A DNA stretch of 33,616 bases from Gammaproteobacteria bacterium. Its GTDB lineage: Bacteria; Pseudomonadota; Gammaproteobacteria; Pseudomonadales; Pseudohongiellaceae. The position numbers and the translations under genes were made by a program. The notes under the pieces are model-generated. The model searched no databases, was not told where the DNA came from, and saw nothing but the letters and a program-made list of their open reading frames with translations. Shown in pieces: positions 14,755 to 22,639 of this stretch (its first letter is position 1; every line of letters begins with the position of its first letter). Where the stretch lies: NCBI GenBank assembly GCA_002731775.1, contig PCCP01000097.1:1-33616 (forward strand), in the 5' to 3' direction.

Positions 14755-17447
14755 AACTTATCTGCATCCACATCCAATCCTTTTAGCTGCTTTTTTAACT
14801 CCATAGTGTTGAGCTTGCCGTCCCGATAGAGTCCTACCAGGGCGGCATGACAAATGTATTCGGGGCTAATCTCGAAGTATTTTCGAAGCGCTGGCCTGGC
14901 TTCGCTGAGACCGTAGCCGTCGGTACCCAGAATCGTGAAATTGTCTGGCATCCAGCTTGCGATGCAATTAGGTAACACCTTCATGTAATCGGTGACGGCG
15001 ACATAAACTCCACCTTTATCGCTAAACAATTGCTCGAGGTAAGGCGTCTTTGATTTAGCAAAGGGATGCAGTCGATTGTGGCGCTCACAGGCTTCCGCTT
15101 CCCGGTATAACTCGTTATAACTGGTGACGCTCCAGATCGAGACGGCGTGGCCTCTCGCTACCAGCAAGTTGCTGGCGGCGATGGCCTGTTGCATGATCGA
15201 GCCACTGGCCAGCAGATGAATTTCGCCGCGATCTACAGTTTTCTTCCCACCTTGTTTTGCCGGCTTCGAACTCGTATACAGGTATGCCCCGGCGATAATC
15301 GCCCGCTCCAGGTTTTTCTTTGCCGGCATTGGCGGCATGACATAATTTTCGTTATAGGCGGTAATGTAATAGAAGATATTTTCCTGCAATTCATACATGC
15401 GGCGGATGCCTTCCCGCACGATCACCACCAGTTCGTAGGCGAAAGCCGGGTCATAGCTCTTCAGATTCGGATAGGTGTTTGCAACCACCTGGGAATGGCC
15501 GTCCTGATGCTGGATGCCTTCACCATTGAGCGTGGTTCTGCCGGCGGTGCCTCCGATTAAGAAACCCCGGCATAACATATCACCGCAGGTCCAGATCATG
15601 TCGCCGACCCTCTGGAAGCCGAAGATGGAATAGAAAAAATAGAATGGAATCATGGGCAAGCCATGAATAGAGTAGGCAGTCCCGGCCGCAAGAAAAGAGG
15701 CGAGGGCGCCGGTTTCACAGATTCCCTCCTGTAGAATCTGACCGTCTTCAGCCTCTCGATAGGCCGACAGGGTCCCGGCATCCACCGGGGTGTAGCGTTG
15801 CCCCTGCAAAGAGAAGATGCCGGCTATCTTGAACAGGGCTTCGAGGCCAAAGGTGCGTGCTTCATCCGGAACGATTGGCACGATGTATCGGTTCAGAGTC
15901 TTATCCCGCAGTAGCGCCGACAGAATCCTTACCAGGGACATGGTAGTCGACTGTGGCCGCTTGCCTGAACCAGCCAGCAGGGACTCGAATGTTTTCGGCC
16001 CCGGCGCCCGCAGTTTTTTGCAAGTGCTCTCGCGGACAGGAATTACGCCACCCAGTGCTGCGCGTCGGCTCCTGAGGTACTGCAGCTCCGGACTGTCTTC
16101 CGGTGGTCTAAAGGGCTCGGCGTTTTTTATTGCGTCATCATGCAGTGGTATGTCGAAGTTTCTGGCGATTAACAGGCGTTGATCGTGGTCCAGGTTTTTC
16201 TTTTGATGTACGGTATTGCTGCCTTCGGCACCAATCATGCCGTCGCCCTTGACGGTCTTGATGAGGATTGCTGTCGGCTTGCCGGTATTGTTGATGGCGC
16301 GATGGTAGGCGGCATAAATCTTGACGGTGTCCTGTCCTCCCCGCTTGATTTGTTTCACCTCGGCATCTGAGAGCGATTCCATCATCTTCTCGAGCTCGGG
16401 GTTTCCGTCTACCCAGTGCTCCCTTTGCCGCTCTCCCGGCAATATCGAATAACGCTGGTAGTCTCCATCCACACATTCTTCCATGCGTTGTCGCAGGGTG
16501 CCGTTTACGTCTTCGGCCAGCAGTTTGTCCCAGCCGCTGCCCCAGATCACCTTGATTACATCCCAGCCGGAGCCGGTGAAGGAGGCTTCCAGTTCCTGAA
16601 TGATCTTGCCATTACCCCGCACCGGACCGTCGAGACGTTGCAAATTGCAGTTCACCACCAGAATCAGATTGTCCAGTTGTTCTCTCGCTGCGATGTTAAT
16701 GCTGCCCAGTACTTCCGGCTCATCGGTCTCCCCATCGCCTATGAAACACCATACCTTGCCACCGAGCTTCGGCTTCAGTCCGCGATTCTCAAGATACTTG
16801 GCGAAGCGGGCTTGGTAAATTGCCGTCGGTGTCGACAGCCCCATCGACGCATTCGCCACCTGCCAGTACTGTGGCATAGAGCGCGGGTGGGGATAGGAAG
16901 TGAGACCACCTCCGCTCTGGAGTTCTCGTCGATAGTTCTCGAAGCGCTCAGTTTCCAGCACGCCTTCTAGCCAGGAGCGGGCATAAATACCGGGAGCGGT
17001 GTGGGGCTGCAGGATCACCAGGTCACCACCGTAGTTCGCCGATTTTTTTCGAAAGAAATGATTGAATCCGACTTCGATCAAGGTCGCGGCAGAGGCATAG
17101 GTGGCGATGTGACCGCCGACCCCGGTGCCGGCATCCTGCCCCCGCAGCACCATTGCCATCGCGTTCCAGCGCAGGATATTCTCCAGGCGATGTTCTATCT
17201 CTCGATCGCCGGGATAGGCCGGCTGTTCAGAAACATGAATAGTATTCAGGTAAGGCGTATTCACGGAGGCTGCAGGGTAAGAGATCTGCTGTGTGCTGCG
17301 CCAATTCGAGAGGCCGGCCAACAGTTCATTAACCCCCTCATCGCCATAGAGATCATAAATGTCTGCCAGTGCTTCCATCCATTCCCTGGTTTCTTCTGCG
17401 TCGACAGCGTCCGCCCCAGTTTCGTTGTTATTCCCTGCTTTGCTAAT
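14736..17447 (-). CDS. aceE: Pyruvate dehydrogenase E1 component (homodimeric AceE type), probable ATT start
   Basis: Thiamine-diphosphate enzyme that decarboxylates pyruvate and acetylates the lipoyl E2 of the pyruvate dehydrogenase complex. It has E. coli-like motifs throughout: NTIHVSEQPAYPGDREIEHR, then FIGDGETDEP and NCNLQRLDGPVRGNG (ThDP/Mg site), then IGGTAGRTTLNGEGIQHQDG and YITAYNENY. The first ATG is at 17378 (880 aa), but TREW, homologous to TRDW of E. coli AceE, lies just before it. In-frame coding extends back 23 codons to an ATT at 17447-17445, giving 903 aa. AGGGAG lies 6 nt before the ATT, which overlaps the stop of the upstream gene as TGATT. The alternative ATG has only a 4-nt spaced AGGGA. 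A sequencing error in TGATG is possible. No aceF or lpd is adjacent. Confidence 0.95.
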   Translation of the reverse strand: MSKAGNNNETGADAVDAEETREWMEALADIYDLYGDEGVNELLAGLSNWRSTQQISYPAASVNTPYLNTIHVSEQPAYPGDREIEHRLENILRWNAMAMVLRGQDAGTGVGGHIATYASAATLIEVGFNHFFRKKSANYGGDLVILQPHTAPGIYARSWLEGVLETERFENYRRELQSGGGLTSYPHPRSMPQYWQVANASMGLSTPTAIYQARFAKYLENRGLKPKLGGKVWCFIGDGETDEPEVLGSINIAAREQLDNLILVVNCNLQRLDGPVRGNGKIIQELEASFTGSGWDVIKVIWGSGWDKLLAEDVNGTLRQRMEECVDGDYQRYSILPGERQREHWVDGNPELEKMMESLSDAEVKQIKRGGQDTVKIYAAYHRAINNTGKPTAILIKTVKGDGMIGAEGSNTVHQKKNLDHDQRLLIARNFDIPLHDDAIKNAEPFRPPEDSPELQYLRSRRAALGGVIPVRESTCKKLRAPGPKTFESLLAGSGKRPQSTTMSLVRILSALLRDKTLNRYIVPIVPDEARTFGLEALFKIAGIFSLQGQRYTPVDAGTLSAYREAEDGQILQEGICETGALASFLAAGTAYSIHGLPMIPFYFFYSIFGFQRVGDMIWTCGDMLCRGFLIGGTAGRTTLNGEGIQHQDGHSQVVANTYPNLKSYDPAFAYELVVIVREGIRRMYELQENIFYYITAYNENYVMPPMPAKKNLERAIIAGAYLYTSSKPAKQGGKKTVDRGEIHLLASGSIMQQAIAASNLLVARGHAVSIWSVTSYNELYREAEACERHNRLHPFAKSKTPYLEQLFSDKGGVYVAVTDYMKVLPNCIASWMPDNFTILGTDGYGLSEARPALRKYFEISPEYICHAALVGLYRDGKLNTMELKKQLKGLDVDADKLNPMDR

Positions 17448-17977
17448 CAGAGACTCCCTAAATACGAGAAAATCAATTCGGCATCTCTGTCCACACAGCT
17501 ATTGGCATGGGCGTATATGTAATCTGCTGACAATCGCTGGATCTGGTCGGCTTTAGCAATGACGTTCTTGAAGGCCGGGATTTCCTTGGGCGGCAGGCTG
17601 CGGCTACTGTAAAAATCGATTAGCAAAAGCAGCTCTTTCTGATTCAGCACCTGCACAAGAATTTGCGCAATACCTGGCCTGAATTTGTCCCAGGCATAGG
17701 CTTCTGCATAACAGGCGGCGATGGTCCGCTTCAGATTCAGCGGTAGCGCCACCTCTGCCGACATGCTGACGATACTCGAGTAGGTTCTGATGATGTCACG
17801 GGTCTGCTGCAGGGCCATCGACTCGAAGCGATCACCCGTATCGGTGACGCGCAACAGGCGGTTGGCGTCGTAGATTGAGTCGCCATAGGCTGCGGTGATA
17901 CCGCAACACAGCACCGCAGCCAGCCATGGTGCTGCCAGGTATCGGAGAGAGAAGCTAGTTGTCGGCGGAATCTTCAC
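17447..17977 (-). CDS. Exported DUF2059-family protein (176 aa)
   Basis: The start is GTG at 17977. The N-terminal segment YLAAPWLAAVLCCGITAAYG is a signal peptide. The rest is helical with the DUF2059 pattern of Leu/Ile-rich helices: LLRVTDTGDRFESMALQQ, YAEAYAWDKFRPGIAQIL and LLLLIDFYSSRSLPPKEIPA. DUF2059 proteins are periplasmic and of unknown role. Its TGA shares one base with the putative aceE start, so the two should be translated in a coupled way. The pairing of an envelope protein with pyruvate dehydrogenase has no obvious functional logic and may simply supply the promoter. No clear ribosome-binding site precedes the GTG. Confidence 0.8.
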   Translation of the reverse strand: MKIPPTTSFSLRYLAAPWLAAVLCCGITAAYGDSIYDANRLLRVTDTGDRFESMALQQTRDIIRTYSSIVSMSAEVALPLNLKRTIAACYAEAYAWDKFRPGIAQILVQVLNQKELLLLIDFYSSRSLPPKEIPAFKNVIAKADQIQRLSADYIYAHANSCVDRDAELIFSYLGSL

Positions 17978-18001
17978 CGATGATTTCGAACACCACAGTT
18001 A

Positions 18002-18043
18002 ATGAAGTCTGGTATTGTACTTCATCAAAACTCGGCGCAACAA
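18002..18043 (-). promoter_or_regulatory. Candidate promoter with overlapping palindrome for DUF2059-aceE
   Basis: On the minus strand, TTGTTG (18043-18038) and TACAAT (18019-18014) are 18 nt apart, matching 3 of 6 and 5 of 6 of the sigma70 consensus. A perfect 7-bp inverted repeat, ATGAAGT at 18002-18008 and ACTTCAT at 18019-18025, brackets the -10 and would be well placed for a repressor. It does not resemble the E. coli PdhR site as I recall it. The gap 17978-18406 contains this, a 29-codon ORF and a second cluster of repeats. Confidence 0.4.
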
Positions 18044-18153
18044 CCGGGGCTGTTTCCGCTGTAATCTAACCGGAGCTTAGCGTCGGGCCTGCGTCCGCAT
18101 TGAATCGATTCGGTTTACGGCCGAATAATCCGAATTGTGGAGAACTGGAACCA

Positions 18154-18243
18154 ATGCTTTTATCACGATGGTATCCTTGGGTTGATTCTCAACTCTGGCG
18201 TCCACACCAGGGTCTGGATCCGGAGCTCAACGTTATCCAGTAA
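18154..18243 (+). CDS. Possible Trp-rich small protein or leader peptide (29 aa)
   Basis: ATG 18154 to TAA 18241-18243, with GGAG at 18139-18142, 11 nt upstream. The product carries three Trp (WYPWVDSQLW) within 29 residues and is mildly charged. It lies 163 bp before the MarR-type gene, on the same strand. It could be an upstream ORF that affects expression of the MarR-nnr unit, a small independent protein, or chance. I recognise no family. Confidence 0.35.
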   Translation: MLLSRWYPWVDSQLWRPHQGLDPELNVIQ

Positions 18244-18267
18244 GCTGACCGGAACAACTATCTGTTT

Positions 18268-18299
18268 ACTACTACAGTGGTAGTGGTTTCGTTAGTAGT
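18268..18299 (+). promoter_or_regulatory. Clustered inverted repeats, possible MarR operator
   Basis: ACTAC (18268-18272) and GTAGT (18280-18284) form an inverted repeat, and TAGTAGT recurs at 18293-18299. The spacing resembles a pair of overlapping dyads such as MarR-family dimers bind. It lies about 110-140 bp before the regulator's start, so autoregulation is plausible but only inferred. Confidence 0.35.
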
Positions 18300-18406
18300 T
18301 CCCAGGCTACCGCAAACTGTATCAGATCAATTGACTGCCACACCCAGCAATGACAACATGCTGACATTATTAGATCAAAACCCGTCGCCCGGAGGTTACC
18401 CAGCCA

Positions 18407-18847
18407 GTGCATTCTCCAAAACGCATGTTATTCCTGGATTTCGTTCTTTCGGTGTTTCGACTAAATGGCCTGCTGATCTCCGAAGGCGATGCCATGGCCG
18501 AAAAGCTGGGCTTGACCAGCGCTCGCTGGAAGGTGATCGGCGCCATCGCCCTTTCCGGTCGGGGCCTGACCGTTCCCGGCATCGCTCGTGCGCTCGGTCA
18601 GTCCCGCCAGGCCGTGCAACGCATCACCGATGTTATGGTTAGTGATAACCTCTTGTTTTACCAGGTCAATCCCAGGCACAAACGCTCGGTGATCGTCACC
18701 CTCACGGACGCTGGCACGGAAGTTTACAACATGCTGCGTGAGGTCCAGGATCCCTGGGCGCTTGGCACTACCGAAGACATCCCCATCGAGGAGTTGGAGA
18801 GTGGTCTGCGTCTGGTGCGGCGGCTGATTCAAAAGTTTGATAAATGA
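18407..18847 (+). CDS. MarR-family winged-helix regulator (146 aa)
   Basis: It starts at GTG 18407 with GGAGG at 18391-18395; an ATG at 18425 is the alternative. The fold reads as MarR: helices SVFRLNGLLISEGDAMAEKL and TSARWKVIGAIALS, recognition region LTVPGIARALGQSRQAVQRI (about 53-72), then wing RHKRSVIVTLTDAG. The GQSRQAVQRI segment is a clear DNA-recognition helix. No Cys or obvious ligand site reveals the inducer. Its TGA overlaps the nnr start as ATGA, so it is the first gene of an operon with nnr and tsaE, and may control them or itself. Confidence 0.88.
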   Translation: MHSPKRMLFLDFVLSVFRLNGLLISEGDAMAEKLGLTSARWKVIGAIALSGRGLTVPGIARALGQSRQAVQRITDVMVSDNLLFYQVNPRHKRSVIVTLTDAGTEVYNMLREVQDPWALGTTEDIPIEELESGLRLVRRLIQKFDK

Positions 18848-20409
18848 CCGATTTCACCACCAAGCTGCCCCGCAATCTGTATCGAGCCACGCAAGTCCAG
18901 GCATTAGACCGCATTGCCATCGAGGAATTCGGCATCGCCGGCTTCCAATTGATGCAGGTAGCCGGGGCGGTCGCCTTTAACCAGTTATTGGAGGCCTGGC
19001 CCCAGGTTCAACACCTGCGTATATTCGTCGGCAGCGGCAATAACGGTGGCGATGGCTACATAGTTGCCGGTCTGGCCCGCGAGCATGGCCTCGGAGTGGA
19101 ACTCATCGCAGTTGCTGACCCACAGCAACTAAAAGGCGACGCCCGCATTGCCTGGCAGTGGGCCGGCGAACGGGCTGTGCAAGTGATCGCTTGCGCCGAC
19201 TTCCTTGCCGAGGCGCACCCCGCTCATTTGCATACGGTAATCGTCGATGCTTTGCTGGGCACCGGCCTTGATCGTGAAGTTGCAGGCGAGTACCGGCAAG
19301 CAATCGAGCATATTAACGCCGAGGATTGTCCGGTACTGGCGCTGGATATCCCCTCCGGGCTTAGTGCCGATACCGGGGAGCAACTCGGTATCGCGGTGTG
19401 TGCCGATCATACGGTGACGTTCATAGGCATGAAACAGGGCTTGCTGACCCATCGTGGCCGGGACTTCACCGGCAGCATTCACTTTTCCGACCTGGATATT
19501 CCAGAGGGCGTCTATTCGGCGACCACGGCGCCGGCGCCATCAGCACTGCGCATCGATATCAATATCACTTCGAAAATCCTGGTGCCAAGGACCCGCTCCT
19601 CTCACAAGGGCAGTCATGGCCACGTGGTGGTACTGGGTGGTGATTATGGCTATGGTGGCGCTGCATTGATGGCAGCAGAAGCTGCACTGAGAACCGGCGC
19701 TGGCCTCGTCAGTCTGATTACCCGTACCTGCCATCGTCCGGCCGTGCTGGCGCGGCGACCAGAATTGATGGTGCTGGGCACCGAGGATGAAGGCGCCGAA
19801 ATAGCAGAACAAATATCGAAAGCCAGTGTCATCGTACTGGGGCCGGGATTAGGACGCCGACCTTGGGGTCAGGATTTATTCCGACAGGCCTTGAGCGCTC
19901 AGATTGCTCACAATATACCACTGGTAATGGATGCCGACGGCTTGAATTTATTAGCCCAACGCAGCGCCAACCCCTTAAAAAGAGACAACTGGATACTTAC
20001 TCCGCACCCGGGAGAAGCGGCAACGCTGCTGGATTGTTCCGTAGCGGCGATCCAGAATGATCGGTTCACAGCGGTAAGGTCCTTGCTTCAACGCTGGGGC
20101 GGTAGTTGTTTGTTGAAAGGCAGTGGCAGCCTCCTCTGCGTTGAAAGCGAAGATAGTGCGCAAGCCCAGGTGTTTCTTAGTACCGAGGGTAATGCGGGCA
20201 TGGCGACCGCGGGCATGGGTGATGTCCTAAGCGGTATTATCGCGGGCCTTGTTGCCCAGGGTCACAGCATGCAAACCAGCCTCTGTTGCGGAGTCTGCAT
20301 TCATGGAGAAGCCGCCGATCTGGCCATGGTAGCAGAGGGTGAGCGCGGCATGGTGGCTACGGATCTGTTTCCGTTTATCCGCCAGTTAGTGAATCCCTCG
20401 ATTGCATGA
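18844..20409 (+). CDS. nnr: Bifunctional NAD(P)H-hydrate epimerase / ADP-dependent dehydratase
   Basis: It repairs NADH and NADPH that have been damaged by hydration. The N-terminal YjeF_N epimerase (about residues 1-220) has GSGNNGGDGYIVAG (63-76) and DALLGTGLDREV. The C-terminal ribokinase-like dehydratase (about 235-515) has HKGSHGHVVVLGG, ADGLNLLAQ, TPHPGEAATLL, LKGSGS and NAGMATAGMGDVLSGIIAGL. At 521 aa it is the usual length of the fused form. It overlaps the preceding regulator gene and the following tsaE by 4 bp each (ATGA), so all three are probably translated as one unit. The nnr-tsaE-amiB-mutL order is the standard gammaproteobacterial one. Confidence 0.96.
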   Translation: MTDFTTKLPRNLYRATQVQALDRIAIEEFGIAGFQLMQVAGAVAFNQLLEAWPQVQHLRIFVGSGNNGGDGYIVAGLAREHGLGVELIAVADPQQLKGDARIAWQWAGERAVQVIACADFLAEAHPAHLHTVIVDALLGTGLDREVAGEYRQAIEHINAEDCPVLALDIPSGLSADTGEQLGIAVCADHTVTFIGMKQGLLTHRGRDFTGSIHFSDLDIPEGVYSATTAPAPSALRIDINITSKILVPRTRSSHKGSHGHVVVLGGDYGYGGAALMAAEAALRTGAGLVSLITRTCHRPAVLARRPELMVLGTEDEGAEIAEQISKASVIVLGPGLGRRPWGQDLFRQALSAQIAHNIPLVMDADGLNLLAQRSANPLKRDNWILTPHPGEAATLLDCSVAAIQNDRFTAVRSLLQRWGGSCLLKGSGSLLCVESEDSAQAQVFLSTEGNAGMATAGMGDVLSGIIAGLVAQGHSMQTSLCCGVCIHGEAADLAMVAEGERGMVATDLFPFIRQLVNPSIA

Positions 20410-20963
20410 CATTATTCAGAGGTGCCCAAGTTGTGTCTAATAAAAAGCTTCATATTAAAGACGAGTCAGCGATGCTGCTCTTTGGTGCTCAATTGGCACA
20501 GGCTACTTTCGCCGATGCCGCCACTTCTCTGGCTGAGGTATGCACGGGCCAGGGTGTCCCCACAATGGGTGGGACACTGCATCTGCATGGTGATCTTGGT
20601 GCCGGTAAAACCAGCCTGACGCGCGGCATTTTGAGAGGCTATGGTTATCCCGGCGCGGTGAAGAGCCCAAGCTTTACCCTGGTGGAGCCCTATGAATTCA
20701 AGCACTGCAAACTCTATCACTTCGATTTCTACAGACTGGATGATCCGGAGGAAGTGGAATTCCTGGGGGTCGGAGACTATTTCAGCCCGGAAAACCTCTG
20801 TATCGTGGAGTGGGCGGAACGAGGGATCGGGGCGATTCCACCGCCAGATCTACGCGTGGATATCGAAATTGAGGGAACGGGACGCCTGCTCGGGTGTCAA
20901 TCAAACTCTAAAAAGGGCGAGGCTATAGCCAAAAGATTGTGGGCCTCAGGCCGAAACTTATAG
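20406..20963 (+). CDS. tsaE: tRNA threonylcarbamoyladenosine biosynthesis ATPase TsaE
   Basis: P-loop ATPase that works with TsaB and TsaD to add threonylcarbamoyl to A37 of ANN-decoding tRNAs. Walker A is GDLGAGKTS (62-70), with KSPSFTLVEPYEF, LYHFDFYRL and CIVEWAERG following, as in E. coli TsaE. At 185 aa it is about 30 longer than usual. The excess is at the N-terminus and in an insert before the P-loop (TGQGVPTMGG). The annotated ATG overlaps nnr by 4 bp; GTG at 20436 would shorten it by 10 residues. Confidence 0.94.
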   Translation: MTLFRGAQVVSNKKLHIKDESAMLLFGAQLAQATFADAATSLAEVCTGQGVPTMGGTLHLHGDLGAGKTSLTRGILRGYGYPGAVKSPSFTLVEPYEFKHCKLYHFDFYRLDDPEEVEFLGVGDYFSPENLCIVEWAERGIGAIPPPDLRVDIEIEGTGRLLGCQSNSKKGEAIAKRLWASGRNL

Positions 20964-20994
20964 ACAACGCGAACTATGCCGTAAACAATTTACT

Positions 20995-22506
20995 ATGAAT
21001 TTTCGCAGTAGTTTAAGTCAGTCAGTTATGCGGGTGATTTCAACCCTTGTACTGGTAACCGCACCTCTGTATGCCGCCGAAGTGGAGGAGGTGAGGGTTT
21101 GGCGTGCGCCGGATCACACGCGCCTGGTATTCGATCTGAGCGAGCGCGCAGATTTTAATCTGTTCACCCTGGCCAATCCCGAGAGAATTGTTATCGATAT
21201 TGAGAATTCTTCTCTCACCGGCTCGCTTACCGGGCTGGATCTCCGCGATAGTCCTATCACCGGGATCAGGAGTGGGACCCGAGAGGCCAATACCCTGAGA
21301 ATCGTGTTGGATATCAACAGTGCCGTCGAACCCACCGGCTTTAGTCTGGCGCCGAATACCGAGCTCGGGCACCGCCTGGTCGTGGATCTCTACGATGAGG
21401 CGCCGGCAGGGTTTGGCGCGCGCGGTAGCAGCGCGACCCGAGCCCCGGTGGTGACCGAGAAGAGAGACATTGTCATTGCTATTTCTGCTGGTCATGGTGG
21501 CGATGATCCGGGTGCTCTGGGGGTCGATAAGCGCATCAAGGAGAAGAACATCACGCTGGCGATTTCCCGTGCCCTGTTCGCCCGCTTCAATAGCATGGCC
21601 GGTTATAAGCCGGTGATGATCAGAAATAGTGACTACTACGTGGAACTGAAACGTCGACCGGAAATTGCCCGTAATAATCGCGCCGACCTGTTTATTGCTA
21701 TCCACGCAGACTGGTATCGTAATAACAATGCACGTGGCCTGACCCTCTACGCTTTATCCGGTGATCGTGCCGACCGGGAGAATGCTCGTCGCGTCGCCGA
21801 GAAGGAAAACCAGGCCGACCTGCTGGGTGGTGTCGGCGGTGATCTTAGCCTGGAGGTGCTGGATGATGACGTCGCCCTGACCCTGGTCTCACTGCAAATG
21901 GCCTGGAGCATGGAACAGAGTCTGATTGCCGGCACCCGCGTGCTGGAATCACTCGATGGGATCACCCGCCTGCGGCGGGACAAGGTTCAGCAAGCTTCAC
22001 TGCAGGTGCTGAACTCGCCGGACATCCCTTCGATTCTCATAGAGACCGGTTATCTGACGAATCCGGCCGAGGCACGCCAGCTCAACACCTCACAGTTTCA
22101 GCAACGGCTTGCAGGCGCCATTGCCCAGGGCGTGGTGAATTACTTTTACGCTGCACCGCCGAGTGATTCGCTGATCGCCTGGCAACAACAAAACGGCATC
22201 GTGCCTGGCTCATACACGGTTAAACGCGGCGACAGTCTTTCGATGATCGCCCAGCGTTTCGGGGTTTCATTAGCCGGGCTGAAAGCCAGTAACAGGCTTG
22301 CTTCCAGCACGATTCAAATCGGTCAACAGCTCACCATTCCCGGCGGCGTTGGTTCGCAAGCATCCGAGCATACAATTCGTCGGGGAGAAACCCTCTCGGA
22401 AATCGCGCAACAATACCAGGTGAGTCTTGCCAGCCTGAAGCAGGCCAATAAGCTCTCCGGCGACCGCATTGTAATCGGCCAGAAACTCAAGATTCCCGCC
22501 AGTTAA
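20995..22506 (+). CDS. amiB: N-acetylmuramoyl-L-alanine amidase with AMIN and LysM domains
   Basis: Periplasmic zinc amidase that cleaves septal peptidoglycan during cell separation. The order is: signal peptide (1-28), AMIN domain (about 30-132, for localisation), linker, then Amidase_3 (about 157-380) with zinc ligands H167 (ISAGHGGDDPG), E183 (KEKN) and H237 (IAIHADW), and a late ILIETGYLTN. Two LysM repeats close the protein (about 403-448 and 457-503), each of the form RGDSLSMIAQ or RGETLSEIAQ. E. coli AmiB lacks this exact layout, but Pseudomonas AmiB has it. It lies 31 bp after tsaE. The gap to mutL is 133 bp without a clear hairpin. Confidence 0.95.
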   Translation: MNFRSSLSQSVMRVISTLVLVTAPLYAAEVEEVRVWRAPDHTRLVFDLSERADFNLFTLANPERIVIDIENSSLTGSLTGLDLRDSPITGIRSGTREANTLRIVLDINSAVEPTGFSLAPNTELGHRLVVDLYDEAPAGFGARGSSATRAPVVTEKRDIVIAISAGHGGDDPGALGVDKRIKEKNITLAISRALFARFNSMAGYKPVMIRNSDYYVELKRRPEIARNNRADLFIAIHADWYRNNNARGLTLYALSGDRADRENARRVAEKENQADLLGGVGGDLSLEVLDDDVALTLVSLQMAWSMEQSLIAGTRVLESLDGITRLRRDKVQQASLQVLNSPDIPSILIETGYLTNPAEARQLNTSQFQQRLAGAIAQGVVNYFYAAPPSDSLIAWQQQNGIVPGSYTVKRGDSLSMIAQRFGVSLAGLKASNRLASSTIQIGQQLTIPGGVGSQASEHTIRRGETLSEIAQQYQVSLASLKQANKLSGDRIVIGQKLKIPAS

Positions 22507-22639
22507 TTTACTGCTATCTCGGCGCCGGCTGTATCATCACGGCTGTTGCCACCGCGGCGGTCCATCATTTTAATCTCCATCGATGATGCTACAATGCTGA
22601 AAGTTCCCCACCACTCTCCCAGTATAGATTGTCCAAAGC

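Noticed and set aside
16138-16970. Plus- and minus-strand open frames within aceE (112-184 codons)
   Set aside because: Alternative-frame shadows of aceE, which has uninterrupted family homology here.
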